The translations under genes and the position numbers were made by a program. This document shows positions 23,719-35,546 of a stretch of DNA of 64,000 nucleotides, in pieces. Under the pieces are notes generated by a model, which made no database searches, was not told the origin of the DNA, and saw only the letters and a program-made list of their open reading frames with translations. This DNA comes from Micromonospora noduli (lineage in GTDB: Bacteria > Actinomycetota > Actinomycetes > Mycobacteriales > Micromonosporaceae): assembly GCF_003264365.1 (NCBI RefSeq), contig NZ_PYAK01000013.1, positions 83,030 to 147,029 of the forward strand. The letters are read 5' to 3'. How positions within the stretch are numbered: the stretch's first letter is position 1; each line of letters starts with the position of its first letter.

Positions 23719-25566
23719 TTACTCCGGGACGCGACGGTAGGCGCCGTCGCTGGCCGAGGTGGCCATCGAGGCGTACGCACGCAGCGCCGCCGACACGGGC
23801 CGCTGCCGATCGGTCGGCGTGTACGGCTTGTCGCGCTTCTCCTCGGCCACCCGGCGAGCCTCCAGCTCCTCGGCTGGCACGTTCAGCTCGATCGACCGGC
23901 CCGGGATGTCGATGACGACCTCGTCGCCGTCGCGGACCAGGGCGATCAGCCCGCCGGAGGCCGCCTCGGGGGAGACGTGCCCGATGGAGAGCCCGGAGGT
24001 GCCGCCGGAGAAGCGGCCGTCGGTGAGCAGCGCGCAGGACCGGCCCAGCCCACGTCCCTTGAGGAACGAGGTGGGGTAGAGCATCTCCTGCATGCCGGGG
24101 CCGCCCTTGGGGCCCTCGTACCGGATGACCACGACGTCCCCGGCGACCACCTGCTTGGCGAGGATCGCTGTCACCGCGTCGTCCTGCGACTCGTAGACCT
24201 TCGCCGGGCCACGGAAGGTCAGGCAGTCGTCGGGCACGCCGGCGGTCTTCACCACGCTGCCCTCGGGTGCCAGGTTGCCGTGCAGGATGGCCAGCCCACC
24301 GTCGGCGGAGTAGGCGTGCTCGCGGTCCCGGATGCAGCCGCCGGCCGCGTCGGTGTCCAGCGACGACCACCTGTTGGTGGTGGAGAACGGCTCGGTGGTG
24401 CGCACCCCGCCGGGGGCGGCGTGGAACAACTCGACGGCCGTCGGGGTGGGGGAGCCACCGCGCACGTCCCAGTCGGTCAGCCACTGCGCGAGGGAGGGGG
24501 AGTGCACGGCCCACACGTCCCTGTTGAGCTGCCCGGCCCGGTCCAGTTCGCCGAGGATCGCCGGGATGCCGCCGGCCCGGTGCACGTCCTCCATGTGGTA
24601 GTTCGGCGAGTTCGGCGCGACCTTGGCCAGGCACGGCACCCGGCGGGAGATCGCGTCGATGTCGCTGACGCCGAAGTCCATCTCCGCCTCGCGGGCGGCG
24701 GCGAGCAGGTGCAGCACCGTGTTGGTGGAGCCGCCCATCGCCACGTCCAGGGCGACGGCGTTCTCGAAGGCGGCCTTGGAGGCGACAGTGCGCGGCAGCA
24801 CCGAGTCGTCGTCGCCGTCGTACCACCGCTTGGAGATCTCCACGACGGTCCGGCCGGCCTCGACGAAGAGCGACCGGCGGGCGGCGTGGGTGGCCAGCGT
24901 CGAACCGTTGCCGGGCAGCGCGAGCCCGATCGCCTCGGTGAGGCAGTTCATCGAGTTGGCGGTGAACATGCCGGAGCAGGAGCCGCAGGTCGGGCAGGCG
25001 GAGCGTTCGATCTCACCGAGCTGCTCGTCGGTGACCGCCTCGTTCGAGGAGGCGATCATCGCGTCGATCAGGTCGATCTTGCTGTGCACGACGCCCTCGA
25101 TCGCCATCGTCTTGCCGGCCTCCATCGGGCCGCCGGAGACGAAGACGGTCGGGATGTTGAGCCGCAACGCGGCCAGCAGCATCCCGGGGGTGATCTTGTC
25201 GCAGTTGGAGATGCAGACCAGGGCGTCCGCGCAGTGCGCGTTGACCATGTATTCGACCGCGTCGGCGATCAGCTCACGGCTGGGCAGCGAGTAGAGCATG
25301 CCGCCGTGGCCCATCGCGATGCCGTCGTCGACCGCGATGGTGTTGAACTCCCGGCCCACCCCACCGGCCTCGGCGACCGCGTCGGCGACCAGGCCACCCA
25401 TGTCCTTGAGGTGTACGTGACCAGGCACGAACTGGGTGAAACTGTTGGCGATGGCGACGATCGGCTTGCCGAAATCGTCGTCGGTCATCCCGGTGGCCCG
25501 CCAGAGGGCCCGGGCGCCGGCCATCGTCCGACCGTGTGTGGAGGTCCTCGACCGCAGCTCAGGCAT
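23719..25566 (-). CDS. ilvD: Dihydroxy-acid dehydratase
   Basis: Predicted 615 aa. It catalyses the dehydration of 2,3-dihydroxy-isovalerate and -methylvalerate to the 2-oxo acids of valine and isoleucine synthesis. The iron-sulfur and metal region is intact: [13 protein letters not shown] (Cys of the cluster), [19 protein letters not shown] and the C-terminal [11 protein letters not shown]. The length fits the long IlvD class. The start at MPELRSRT (ATG 25566) matches the family N-terminus; upstream codons are open but not conserved in type. It is transcribed away from the other ilv genes, divergent from the GGDEF-EAL gene with a 111-base gap. Confidence 0.97.
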   Translation of the reverse strand: MPELRSRTSTHGRTMAGARALWRATGMTDDDFGKPIVAIANSFTQFVPGHVHLKDMGGLVADAVAEAGGVGREFNTIAVDDGIAMGHGGMLYSLPSRELIADAVEYMVNAHCADALVCISNCDKITPGMLLAALRLNIPTVFVSGGPMEAGKTMAIEGVVHSKIDLIDAMIASSNEAVTDEQLGEIERSACPTCGSCSGMFTANSMNCLTEAIGLALPGNGSTLATHAARRSLFVEAGRTVVEISKRWYDGDDDSVLPRTVASKAAFENAVALDVAMGGSTNTVLHLLAAAREAEMDFGVSDIDAISRRVPCLAKVAPNSPNYHMEDVHRAGGIPAILGELDRAGQLNRDVWAVHSPSLAQWLTDWDVRGGSPTPTAVELFHAAPGGVRTTEPFSTTNRWSSLDTDAAGGCIRDREHAYSADGGLAILHGNLAPEGSVVKTAGVPDDCLTFRGPAKVYESQDDAVTAILAKQVVAGDVVVIRYEGPKGGPGMQEMLYPTSFLKGRGLGRSCALLTDGRFSGGTSGLSIGHVSPEAASGGLIALVRDGDEVVIDIPGRSIELNVPAEELEARRVAEEKRDKPYTPTDRQRPVSAALRAYASMATSASDGAYRRVPE

Positions 25567-25677
25567 GCATACCAGCATGACACCACCGGCGCGTCGGCCC
25601 ACCCGGGTATCTGCCGTGTCCCAACAGATGCACACTCAGCCCCCCATGACGTGCGCGCATCCGGCACTCTTGGAGGC

Positions 25678-28050
25678 GTGCATTTTCCACCGGGCCTGGT
25701 CGCTGTCGCGGCGCTCAGCGGGCTCGTCGCCGCGGTGGCCGCCGTGCTGCTGACCGCCGTCGCCCGGCGGCGGACGATGCCGCGTCGACCGGCGCACGTG
25801 CTGCTCGCGGCGGCCGCCGGTGTTGCAGTGCTCAGCCTCCTGGCCGGGGTGGTCGCCGCGCTCAGTGCGACCGACCACTGGGCCCACGAGCAGGGGCAGC
25901 GCACCGGTTGGGCGACAGCGGTGGCGATCGGCACGGCGGTGAGCGGGCTGGCCTTCGCCGCTGGTCTGCTCCGGCTGCCCGGGGTGGCCGCCACCGCGGC
26001 CGGAACGGCCCGGCTCGCACTGGACGGGCTGGTGATGGCGGCGGCGCTGTGGTTCGTCGGTTGGGTGCTCTTCTCCGAGCCCACCCGGTTGCTCGGTGCC
26101 GCCACCCCGATGGCCTGTCCGGCGATCCTGCTGGCCACTGTGAGCGCCGCGCTCGGTGCCGGGCTCGTCGTGATCGTCGTCTTCCGGGCGGCCAGGCCAC
26201 GTCGAAGGCTCGCCGCGCTGGGCGCCGGCATCAGCGCGGTGACCTGCGGCGGTCTGGGTCTCAGCGCCGGGCTCTGCCAGGCCGGGCCGACAATGGCGCT
26301 GACCGGCGCGGCGGTGCTCGCCGCCGGTCTGCTGACCGTCGCGCTCGCTGTGTACCGGGCCGACCGGCCGGGGCAGATCGACCTGGACCTGGTCGGTAGC
26401 GACGGCGAGTACGCGATCGCCCCGATGCTGGCGATGGCCGCCTCGGCGATGTACCACCTCGTCCAGGACGGCCGGTTCACCGCGGCGGGCATCGTGGCCG
26501 GCAGCGTGGAGGGCTTCGCCCTGGTGGCGCGGCAGTACCTCACCCTTCGCGACGTCCGGGGGTACGCGGGGCGCCTGGCCGAGCGGGAGGCGCACTTCCG
26601 GGAGCTGGCGCACACCGATCCGCTGACGTCGTTGGCCAACCGGCGCGGGCTGCTCCGGGCGCTGCACCGCAACGCCGCCGACCACAACCCGTGTGTGCTG
26701 CTCGGCCTGGATCTGGACGGCTTCAAGAACGTCAACGACATGCGGGGCCACGACGTGGGCGACGCCGTGCTGGCCGAGGTGGGCCGGCGGCTGCGTGGCA
26801 ACCTGCGCCCCGGCGACGTGGCCGCCCGGCTGGGTGGCGACGAGTTCGCCGTACTCATGCAGGGCCGGCCGGTCGAGGCGGACCGGGTCGCCGAACGGCT
26901 CCTCGGGGTGCTCAACCGGCCCTACGACCAGCCGGAGGGGCCGGTCTTCCTGTCGGTGAGCATCGGGGTGGCCGACTGGGCCGACGAGCCGGACGTGGAG
27001 CTGCTGCTGCGCCACGCCGACCTGGCGTTGCGCTACGCCAAGCAGCGGGGCAAGAACCGGATCGAGCGGTACGACGCCGCGTACGACCAACTGCTGCGTC
27101 GGCGTACGACGGTGGAGCACGAGCTACGCGGGGCCATCGACCGCGACGAGCTGCGGTTGGCGTTCCAGCCGGTGGCGTCGTTGCCGTCGGTGCGGCCGGT
27201 CGGCGCCGAGGCGCTGCTCCGTTGGCACCATCCCGAGCTGGGCAACGTGCGCCCGGACGAGTTCATCCCGCTCGCCGAGGAGTGCGGCATGATCGCCCCG
27301 CTCGGTGCCTGGGTGCTGCATCAGGCCTGCTACCAGCTCTCCCGGTGGCTGGCGGACGGGCACGACGTCTGGGTGTCGGTCAACGTCTCCCCGCGCGAGC
27401 TGCACGCCCCGGAGTACGTGGTCCAGGTCGCCGAGGCGCTGCGCGCCCACCACGTGCCGCCGCAGCGGCTGGTGCTGGAGGTCACCGAGCACGCCGTCGC
27501 CACCGACCTGGACGAGCTGATCCGCCGGCTCACCGCGCTGCGGTTGACCGGTGTCCGGATCGCGCTGGACGACTTCGGGGCCGGCTACTCGTCGCTGGGG
27601 CAGCTGCGCCGGTTGCCGATCGACATCCTCAAGATCGACCACAGCCTGGTCGCCGAGCACGAGCCGGTCCGCCCGGTCGGCCAGGACGGCCCGGCGTTCG
27701 CCCCGATGGTCGACATCGTCATGCGCCTGGGCCACCAGTTGGGGCTGGAGGTGATCGCCGAGGGGGTGACCACCCCGACCGAGTTGGCCGCGGTGGTGGC
27801 CGCCGGTTGCCGCTTCGGCCAGGGCGCGCTCTTCGGCTGGGGGGTGCCGGCCGAGCACCTGGAGGCGATGCTGGAGGCGGCCACATCCCCGGGTGCGCGT
27901 CCCGCTCCGGTGCCCGCGCCACGCCGTGCTCCAGGCGGGTCCGGGCAGCCCACCCCGCCTGCCGATGGCGCGTCGCCGGCCGACGCGCCGACCTCCGTTA
28001 ACCAACATGTGGGATCAGTTGACTCATCGCGTGAGATGCGTCAGGCTTAG
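25678..28050 (+). CDS. Membrane-bound diguanylate cyclase/phosphodiesterase (GGDEF-EAL)
   Basis: Predicted 790 aa. The N-terminal ~290 residues are hydrophobic helices in pairs, suggesting a membrane sensor. The GGDEF domain is intact ([21 protein letters not shown]) and carries an RxxD inhibitory site (RPGD) five residues before it. The EAL domain is also intact: [47 protein letters not shown] and FGQG. It can in principle both make and degrade c-di-GMP. The GTG at 25678 has GGAGG two bases upstream of the spacer. The open frame upstream lies antisense to ilvD and is not coding. The ilvB promoter probably lies inside its last codons. Confidence 0.93.
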   Translation: MHFPPGLVAVAALSGLVAAVAAVLLTAVARRRTMPRRPAHVLLAAAAGVAVLSLLAGVVAALSATDHWAHEQGQRTGWATAVAIGTAVSGLAFAAGLLRLPGVAATAAGTARLALDGLVMAAALWFVGWVLFSEPTRLLGAATPMACPAILLATVSAALGAGLVVIVVFRAARPRRRLAALGAGISAVTCGGLGLSAGLCQAGPTMALTGAAVLAAGLLTVALAVYRADRPGQIDLDLVGSDGEYAIAPMLAMAASAMYHLVQDGRFTAAGIVAGSVEGFALVARQYLTLRDVRGYAGRLAEREAHFRELAHTDPLTSLANRRGLLRALHRNAADHNPCVLLGLDLDGFKNVNDMRGHDVGDAVLAEVGRRLRGNLRPGDVAARLGGDEFAVLMQGRPVEADRVAERLLGVLNRPYDQPEGPVFLSVSIGVADWADEPDVELLLRHADLALRYAKQRGKNRIERYDAAYDQLLRRRTTVEHELRGAIDRDELRLAFQPVASLPSVRPVGAEALLRWHHPELGNVRPDEFIPLAEECGMIAPLGAWVLHQACYQLSRWLADGHDVWVSVNVSPRELHAPEYVVQVAEALRAHHVPPQRLVLEVTEHAVATDLDELIRRLTALRLTGVRIALDDFGAGYSSLGQLRRLPIDILKIDHSLVAEHEPVRPVGQDGPAFAPMVDIVMRLGHQLGLEVIAEGVTTPTELAAVVAAGCRFGQGALFGWGVPAEHLEAMLEAATSPGARPAPVPAPRRAPGGSGQPTPPADGASPADAPTSVNQHVGSVDSSREMRQA
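28019..28047 (+). promoter_or_regulatory. Candidate promoter of the ilvB leader
   Basis: TTGACT at 28019-28024 and CAGGCT at 28042-28047, with a 17-base spacer, lie inside the 3' end of the GGDEF-EAL gene. Transcription would begin at or just before the leader ATG at 28055, giving a leaderless leader peptide. Confidence 0.5.
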
Positions 28051-28054
28051 CCGC

Positions 28055-28090
28055 ATGTCGTCGTACCGGTCGCTGCGAGTACTTACCTGA
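28055..28090 (+). CDS. ilvB leader peptide ([11 protein letters not shown])
   Basis: An 11-codon open frame, ATG to TGA, sits just before a hairpin and a terminator in the ilvB leader. It ends Leu-Arg-Val-Leu-Thr, with the A+T-richer codons GTA and CTT, which are uncommon in this genome. Such codons would make the ribosome sensitive to charged Val- and Leu-tRNA. There is no ribosome site, consistent with leaderless initiation. This is the standard layout of a transcription attenuator. Confidence 0.75.
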   Translation: MSSYRSLRVLT

Positions 28091-28149
28091 GCGCACTCTC
28101 CCTCACCGAGAGTGCGCTGGCCCCGTGCATCTGCACGAGGGCCGTTTTT
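28091..28149 (+). promoter_or_regulatory. Transcription attenuator of ilvBNC
   Basis: A perfect 10-base hairpin (28091-28100 with 28108-28117) directly follows the leader stop. Next comes an intrinsic terminator: GGCCC...GGGCC stem at 28119-28143 plus a five-T run at 28145-28149. The loop of the first hairpin (CCCTC, 28100-28104) is complementary to GAGGG in the 3' arm of the terminator (28137-28141), offering an alternative structure. ilvB begins 90 bases further on. Confidence 0.75.
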
Positions 28150-28238
28150 ATTGCCATCGGAACCTGGCGAGGCGGGCCCCGCCCGCGTCGCATCGCTTGA
28201 CTAGCCACCAGCCACTCCAGCCGAAGGCCAGAACCGCC

Positions 28239-30118
28239 ATGACGAGACCAACGCCAGAGACCCTCGCCCACACCGCCCGCCGGGCCCGCGCGGCCGCCGA
28301 CCCGACCCTCGACGTCGACCAGGCCGCCACGCGCACGGCCACCCCGGCCGTCCCGGCGGTACGGCCCGCCGCCGCGACCCCGATCTCCGGAGCCGGCTCG
28401 CTCGTGCGGTCCCTTGAGGCGCTCGAGGTCGACGTCGTCTTCGGCATTCCGGGTGGCGCGATCCTGCCGGCGTACGACCCGCTCTACGACTCGACGGTCC
28501 GGCACATCCTGGTGCGGCACGAGCAGGGCGCGGGGCACGCGGCGACCGGCTACGCGCAGGCCACCGGCAAGGTCGGCGTCTGCATCGCCACCTCCGGCCC
28601 GGGCGCTACGAACCTGGTCACCCCGATCGCGGACGCGTACATGGACTCGGTGGCGATGGTGGCGATCACCGGGCAGGTGGCCAGCCCGTTGATCGGCACC
28701 GACGGCTTCCAGGAAGCGGACATCCAGGGCATCACCCTGCCGATCACCAAGCACAACTTCCTCGTGCAGAACGCCGAGGAGATCCCCCGGGTGCTGGCCG
28801 AGGCGTTCCACCTGGCCAGCAGCGGGCGACCCGGCCCGGTGCTGGTCGACATCCCCAAGGACGTGCTCCAGGCGCCGACCACCTTCTCCTGGCCGCCCAC
28901 CCTGGACCTGCCCGGCTACCGGCCCACCCTGCACCCGCACGGCAAGCAGATCCGGGAGGCGGCGCGGCTGATGGCCGCAGCTCGACGGCCGGTGCTCTAC
29001 GTGGGCGGCGGGGTGCTCAAGGCCGGTGCCACCGACGGGCTGCGCCGGTTGGCCGAGCTGACCGGCATCCCGGTCGTCACCACGCTGATGGCGCTCGGCG
29101 CGTTCCCCGACTCGCACCAGCAGCACCTCGGGATGCCCGGCATGCACGGCACTGTCGCCGCGGTCTACGGGCTGCAGAAGGCGGATCTGATCATCGCGTT
29201 GGGTGCCCGGTTCGATGACCGCGTCACCGGCAAACTGGACTCGTTCGCCCCGGACGCGACTGTGGTGCACGCGGACATCGACCCCGCCGAGATCGGCAAG
29301 AACCGGCACGTGGACGTGCCGATCGTCGGCGACGCCAAGCACGTCATCGACGAGCTGATCGCCGCGGTGACCGTCGAGCGGTCGGCGGGGCACACCGCCG
29401 ACCTCGGTGACTGGTGGACGCAGCTCGACGACCTGCGCAACCGTTACCCGCTGGGTTACGACGAGCCGGTCGACGGGACCCTGTCCCCGCAGTACGTGAT
29501 CAAGCGGCTGGGCGAGATCGTCGGCCCGGACGCGATCTTCGTGGCCGGGGTGGGCCAGCACCAGATGTGGGCGTCGCAGTTCATCTCCTACGAGAAGCCG
29601 TACACCTGGTTGAATTCCGGCGGCCTCGGCACGATGGGTTACGCGGTGCCGGCGGCGATGGGCGCCAAGGTCGGCAAGCCGGACACGGTGGTCTGGGCGG
29701 TGGACGGGGACGGCTGCTTCCAGATGACCAACCAGGAGTTGGCCACCTGCGCGTTGGAGGGCATCCCGGTCAAGATCGCCGTCATCAACAACGGCAATCT
29801 CGGCATGGTCCGGCAGTGGCAGACGCTCTTCTACAACGAGCGCTACTCCAACACCGAGCTGGGCACCCACAAGCACCGCATCCCCGACTTCGTCAAGCTC
29901 GCCGAGGCCCTGGGCTGTGTCGGGCTGCGGTGCGAGAGCGCGGATGACGTGGACAAGACCATCGCTGCGGCCATGGAGATCAACGACGCGCCTGTGGTGA
30001 TCGACTTCGTGGTCGGCAAGGACGCGATGGTCTGGCCGATGGTCGCCGCCGGCACCAGCAACGACGAGATCATGTTCGCCCGTGGCGTCCGCCCGGCCTT
30101 CGACGAGGATGACATTTA

Positions 30119-30119
<1 letters not shown>
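28239..30119 (+). CDS. ilvB: Acetolactate synthase large subunit
   Basis: Predicted 626 aa. It condenses pyruvate with pyruvate or 2-oxobutyrate, the first common step of valine/leucine and isoleucine synthesis. The N-terminal ~45 residues are an Ala/Pro/Thr-rich extension, typical of actinobacteria. The three ThDP-enzyme domains follow, with the catalytic Glu in [14 protein letters not shown], the central FAD-binding-type domain ([13 protein letters not shown]) and the ThDP/Mg motif [15 protein letters not shown]...NNGN. The ATG at 28239 is preferred; its ribosome site (GAAGG) is rather far upstream. Stop and ilvN start share one base (TAATG). Expression is under the leader attenuator. Confidence 0.97.
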
Positions 30120-31742
<1,623 letters not shown>

Positions 31743-31766
31743 CCCGTCCGAACGACGATCCACCGA

Positions 31767-31847
31767 CAGCCCCTGGGCTGGCGCTCTCCCCAGCGCCGCC
31801 CCGGGGCTGCCCGGCATGCTGCCGCCCGTCGATACGTCGGGCGGCAG
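31767..31847 (+). terminator. Two consecutive hairpins after ilvBNC
   Basis: An imperfect long stem has outer arms CAGCCCC (31767-31773) and GGGGCTG (31803-31809). It is followed by a perfect 10-base hairpin (31819-31828 with 31838-31847). No T-run follows. The rest of the 392-base gap to serA (to 32134) shows no convincing gene; it must hold the serA promoter, which I could not place with confidence. Confidence 0.6.
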
Positions 31848-32134
31848 TGCTCGTGCGCCACGACTCACCCGGAGTGACCCGGGTCAAGGACGCCGCCGGT
31901 GCTCGGCGCGGCCGGCGCAACCGTGTCGGTGCGGTGAACGGCCGATGTCCGTCGCCCGACCGGGCGTGTGAGGGCACTCACCCCGAAGACCGGAACACGC
32001 CGACCAGCGGGGCCCCTACGATCGCCTGTAGGTGCAGCAGCCGGCACCTGACGGCCACGGCACGGATCAGCGCAGGGCGCAGTGCGGCGCCCCGCCGCCC
32101 GGGCCGATCGCAAACACGACCTCTACGAGGACCG

Positions 32135-33733
32135 ATGAATCCTGTCGTACTGATCGCCGAAGAACTCGCCCCCGCCGCCATCGAGGTGCTCGCCCACGAC
32201 TTCGACGTCCGTCACGTCGACGGCACCGACCGTCCGGCCCTGCTCTCGGCGCTCTCCGAGGCCGACGCCGTCATCGTGCGCAGCGCGACCCAGATCGACG
32301 CCGAGGCGGTCGCCGCCGCGCCGCGACTCAAGGTGGTCGCCCGGGCGGGCGTCGGGCTGGACAACGTCGAGGTGCCGGCCGCCACCGCGCGGGGCGTCAT
32401 GGTCGTCAACGCGCCCACCTCCAACATCGTCTCCGCCGCCGAGCAGGCCGTCGCACTGCTGCTCGCCGTCGCTCGTAACACAGCGAGCGCCAGTTCCGCG
32501 CTCAAGGCGGGGGAGTGGAAGCGGTCGAAGTACACCGGCGTCGAGGTCCAGGGCAAGACGGTCGGCGTGGTGGGGCTCGGTCGTATCGGGGTGCTCTTCG
32601 CGTCTCGTATCGCCGCGTTCGGCACCCGGCTGATCGCGTACGACCCGTACATCCAGCCGGCCCGTGCGGCGCAGCTCGGCGTCCGCCTGGTCGGGCTGGA
32701 GGAGCTGCTGCGGGAGAGCGACTTCATCTCTATCCACCTGCCGAAGACGCCGGAGACGGTGGGCCTGATCGGTGAGAAGGAGTTGGCGCTCGTCAAGCCC
32801 GGCGTTCGCATCATCAACGCCGCCCGTGGCGGGCTGGTCGACGAGCAGGCGCTCGCGGACGCGATCGCCGAGGGCCGGGTCGCCGGCGCCGGTGTCGACG
32901 TGTACAGCAAGGAGCCGTGCACCTCGTCGCCGCTGTTCGCCTTCGACAACGTGGTGGCCACCCCGCACCTGGGCGCCTCCACCCACGAGGCACAGGACAA
33001 GGCCGGTCTCGCCGTGGCCAAGAGCGTCAAGCTGGCGTTGCAGGGCGAGTTCGTCCCGGACGCGGTGAACGTGCAGGCCGGCGGTGTGGTCGCCGAGGAC
33101 GTTCGGCCGCTGCTGCCGCTGGCGGAGAAGCTCGGCCGGGCGTTCACCGCGGTCGCCGGTGGGGTCGCCGCCAGCGTCACTGTCGAGGTCCGCGGTGAGA
33201 TCGTCAGCCACGACGTGTCGGTCCTCAAGCTCGCCGCCACCAAGGGCCTGTTCAGCTCCGTGGTCGAGGAGCAGGTCACCTACGTCAACGCCCCGCACCT
33301 GGCCGCCGAGCGTGGCGTCGAGGTCACCCTGGCCACCCTGGCCGAGACGGCCGAGCAGCCGACCCTGGTCACCGTGCGCGGCGCGCTGCCGGATGGCCGG
33401 ACGGTCAGTGTCTCCGGCACTGTCACTCACTCCGGCGCCCGGGACGTGCTGAAGCTGACCGAGGTGGACGGCTTCGACGTGGAGATCGGCGCGGAGGGCA
33501 TCCTGCTCTTCCTGCGCTACGCCGACCGGCCCGGTGTGGTCGGTACGGTCGGTACCCTGCTCGGCGAGTCGGGCATCAACATCGCCGCCATGCAGGTGGC
33601 TCGTCGGGAGGCGGGCGGTGAGACGCTGATGACGCTCACCGTCGACCAGGCGCTCGGCGCCGACCTGCTCACCTCGGCCGCCGAGTCGATCGGTGCCACG
33701 GCGGCCAGCGCCGCCGACCTGCGCGACGAGTAG
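32135..33733 (+). CDS. serA: D-3-phosphoglycerate dehydrogenase
   Basis: Predicted 532 aa, the long type-1 form with catalytic, NAD-binding, intervening and C-terminal ACT domains. It makes 3-phosphohydroxypyruvate for serine synthesis. Motifs: RAGVGLDNV, VGLGRIGVLFASR, NAARGGLVDE (Arg), YSKEPC (Glu) and TPHLGASTHEAQ (His). A final ACT domain at ~460-530 starts LRYADRPGVVGTVGTLLGESGINIA. The ACT domain is the usual site for serine inhibition. The ATG at 32135 has GAGGA just upstream. Serine feeds 2-oxobutyrate and one-carbon pools, so its place among ilv/leu genes is sensible. Confidence 0.96.
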   Translation: MNPVVLIAEELAPAAIEVLAHDFDVRHVDGTDRPALLSALSEADAVIVRSATQIDAEAVAAAPRLKVVARAGVGLDNVEVPAATARGVMVVNAPTSNIVSAAEQAVALLLAVARNTASASSALKAGEWKRSKYTGVEVQGKTVGVVGLGRIGVLFASRIAAFGTRLIAYDPYIQPARAAQLGVRLVGLEELLRESDFISIHLPKTPETVGLIGEKELALVKPGVRIINAARGGLVDEQALADAIAEGRVAGAGVDVYSKEPCTSSPLFAFDNVVATPHLGASTHEAQDKAGLAVAKSVKLALQGEFVPDAVNVQAGGVVAEDVRPLLPLAEKLGRAFTAVAGGVAASVTVEVRGEIVSHDVSVLKLAATKGLFSSVVEEQVTYVNAPHLAAERGVEVTLATLAETAEQPTLVTVRGALPDGRTVSVSGTVTHSGARDVLKLTEVDGFDVEIGAEGILLFLRYADRPGVVGTVGTLLGESGINIAAMQVARREAGGETLMTLTVDQALGADLLTSAAESIGATAASAADLRDE

Positions 33734-33752
33734 TAGACGACAAACACCGTGG

Positions 33753-33777
33753 GGGGCCTGGCGATTCGCCGGGCCCC
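33753..33777. terminator. Bidirectional hairpin after serA
   Basis: An 11-base stem (33753-33763 with 33767-33777, one G-U pair) around a 3-base loop, between convergent genes. Confidence 0.7.
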
Positions 33778-33808
33778 TCGTCATTTCCCGTCCGTGCCGT
33801 CGGTCAGG

Positions 33809-34165
33809 TCAGCCGGGCAGCCGCGCCGGCGGCGGGTAGACCGAACCGTCCTGCGGGTCGAAGAGCATCAGACCGTGCTCGCCGGCCAGCCGCTCGATGT
33901 CCAGTAGCACCTGGTCCGCGCAGGTCGGGTGCAGGTTCAGCTCGACGTGGTCGTGGGCCGCGTGCAGCGGCGCCACCGCCCACGGGCTGTTCGGGCCGGG
34001 GTGACGGTCCGGATAGGAGGCGGTGATCGCCCGGTAGAAGCTGACCACCCGCGGATCGGGGTAGCGGTCCACGTGCCGCCCCTGCCGGCAACCGTTGACC
34101 GCTGTCCGCACGTCCTCGGGCGTCGCCCCGTCCTCCAGGGCCCACACGCTCAGATCGAAACTCAC
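33809..34165 (-). CDS. Conserved hypothetical protein, 118 aa
   Basis: A small soluble protein beginning MSFDLSVWALEDGATPEDV from a GTG. No catalytic motif is recognised. The run HVELNLHPTCADQVLLDIERLAGEHGLMLFDPQDGSVYPPP has the feel of a compact alpha/beta domain seen in small actinobacterial hypothetical proteins near or related to immunity-type modules, but I cannot assign a family. It is flanked by a shared terminator on one side and a ~310-base gap on the other. Confidence 0.6.
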   Translation of the reverse strand: MSFDLSVWALEDGATPEDVRTAVNGCRQGRHVDRYPDPRVVSFYRAITASYPDRHPGPNSPWAVAPLHAAHDHVELNLHPTCADQVLLDIERLAGEHGLMLFDPQDGSVYPPPARLPG

Positions 34166-34474
34166 GGCGGATAGCGTGCCATCCGGCGTTCACCATGTCG
34201 AAACTGCCTCGCCGCCGGTCAACCACCGATCACCGATGTCTCCGGTCACGACGGTCCGGTGTGGAGACTCTTGCGTCGAGTTGCGTCGATTCGCTAGCGT
34301 ACGCACTGCGGTCACTGGCCGAGTTCGAGGCGCCGGCCCGTCTTCGGGTGGCGCGGTCGACGTCCGGCCCGACCGGTCCGCACCCCTCGGTTGTGCGAGC
34401 CACGCGCACTCGTCGCTGACCGGCCCCCACTGTCGTTGCCGAGACCGTGGGGGCCGATCGCGGGCCCGACCAGC
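34166..34474. other. 309-base intergenic region
   Basis: No convincing gene is seen. It contains a tandem TTGCGTCGA repeat (34271-34279 and 34281-34289) with a TAGCGT hexamer at 34295-34300, a possible plus-strand promoter without an obvious gene. A terminator hairpin lies near its right end. Confidence 0.4.
34422..34455 (-). terminator. Hairpin terminator of the ApbE-type gene
   Basis: Perfect 9-base arms GGCCCCCAC (34422-34430) and GTGGGGGCC (34447-34455), located 19 bases after the stop of the minus-strand gene. Confidence 0.55.
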
Positions 34475-35317
34475 TCAGCGACGGTGCGCGAAGAGCGCGC
34501 GATAGTCGGAGTTGCCCCGGAACCACGCCAGGCCGGTTGGGCCGGCGGCGTAGAGCGCGGTGGCGTAGGCGTCGGCGATCGTCAGGTCGGGGCCCACCAC
34601 TGTGGCGGCGAGAAGGTGATCGGCCGGCTCGCCGGTGTGCGGGTCCACCACGTGCCCCTGCCGCCCGGTCACCCCGGAGGTGCCGATCGCGCCGGCGGTC
34701 ATCTCCAGCACCAGCGGCGCCCGCTCGGGTGCGGTCGGGTGGTGCACCGCGACCCGCCACGGTCCGCCGTGCGGCGCGCGGCCCCGGACGACGAGGTCGG
34801 CGCCGGCGAGTACGGCGTAGTCGTGGATGCCGGCGGCGCGCAGTCGCTCCGCGGCGCGTTCCACCGCCCAACCGCCGAGCAGGCCGCCCGGGTCGAAGCC
34901 GCCGGGCACCGCCCAGGCGTCGAACCACCCGTCGGTGGCCGCGCGCATCGCGGCGCAGCGGTCCACCAGATCGGCGAGCGGCGGGTACGACTCCGGGCTG
35001 ATCTCGCCCCGACGCAGCCGGGAGACGAGGCTCTCCGGTCGGTTGGGACCGTAGGTGAGGTCGATGGCACGCAGCTCGGCGACGCTGTCCCGCAGCGCTT
35101 CGCCCACGCCCCGGCGGCCGAGCCACTCGGGGGCGTTGAGCAGCAGGGTGTACTCGGCGGTCGCGGTGCGAACGGTGTGCTGCACAGCGATCCGGCCCTC
35201 GGTGGCCGCGGCCGGGTCGATCCGGTGCCGGCGGCTGCCGAGTCGAAGGTCCGGCCGGCGGTTGCGGAACGCGGACGGGTCCGGCCAGCGGGTCCGTGGC
35301 TGCTCGTCGATGCGCAT
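34475..35317 (-). CDS. apbE: ApbE-family FAD:protein FMN transferase
   Basis: Predicted 280 aa. ApbE enzymes attach FMN through a phosphoester to Thr of flavoproteins such as NqrB/RnfG, or remove FAD. Family blocks: IDLTYGPNRPESLVSRL, GWFDAWAV, FDPGGLLGGWAVERAAERL (usually DPGGxGKG), GTSGVTGRQGHVVDPHTGEPA and ADAYATALYAAG. There is no signal peptide or lipobox, so it acts in the cytoplasm. The ATG at 35317 has GAGGGGG eight bases upstream. No flavin-accepting partner gene is adjacent. Confidence 0.85.
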   Translation of the reverse strand: MRIDEQPRTRWPDPSAFRNRRPDLRLGSRRHRIDPAAATEGRIAVQHTVRTATAEYTLLLNAPEWLGRRGVGEALRDSVAELRAIDLTYGPNRPESLVSRLRRGEISPESYPPLADLVDRCAAMRAATDGWFDAWAVPGGFDPGGLLGGWAVERAAERLRAAGIHDYAVLAGADLVVRGRAPHGGPWRVAVHHPTAPERAPLVLEMTAGAIGTSGVTGRQGHVVDPHTGEPADHLLAATVVGPDLTIADAYATALYAAGPTGLAWFRGNSDYRALFAHRR

Positions 35318-35546
35318 CGCATCTGCCCCCTCGCACATGGCGCCGCGTCACCGCGACCCCGTTGGTCAGCGGGCCCCCGCGACCCACTGAGCACTACCGT
35401 AGGCAGCGGAGATGACCGCCCCATGAGTCCCAGCTGAGAGGGTGCTGTGCATTCCCCAATCCCAAATCGTGGACGCAGCGTACCGGGAGGCGGGACGGCG
35501 ACGTACCGTTGCCCCGAACGGAACCGTTGAGCAGAGGAGTGCGGTC

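Noticed and set aside
23644..25677. A long open frame upstream of, and in frame with, the GGDEF-EAL gene
   Set aside because: It runs antisense to ilvD, whose protein is fully conserved. The real start at 25678 has a ribosome site and begins the hydrophobic N-terminus. The extension is a GC-bias artefact.
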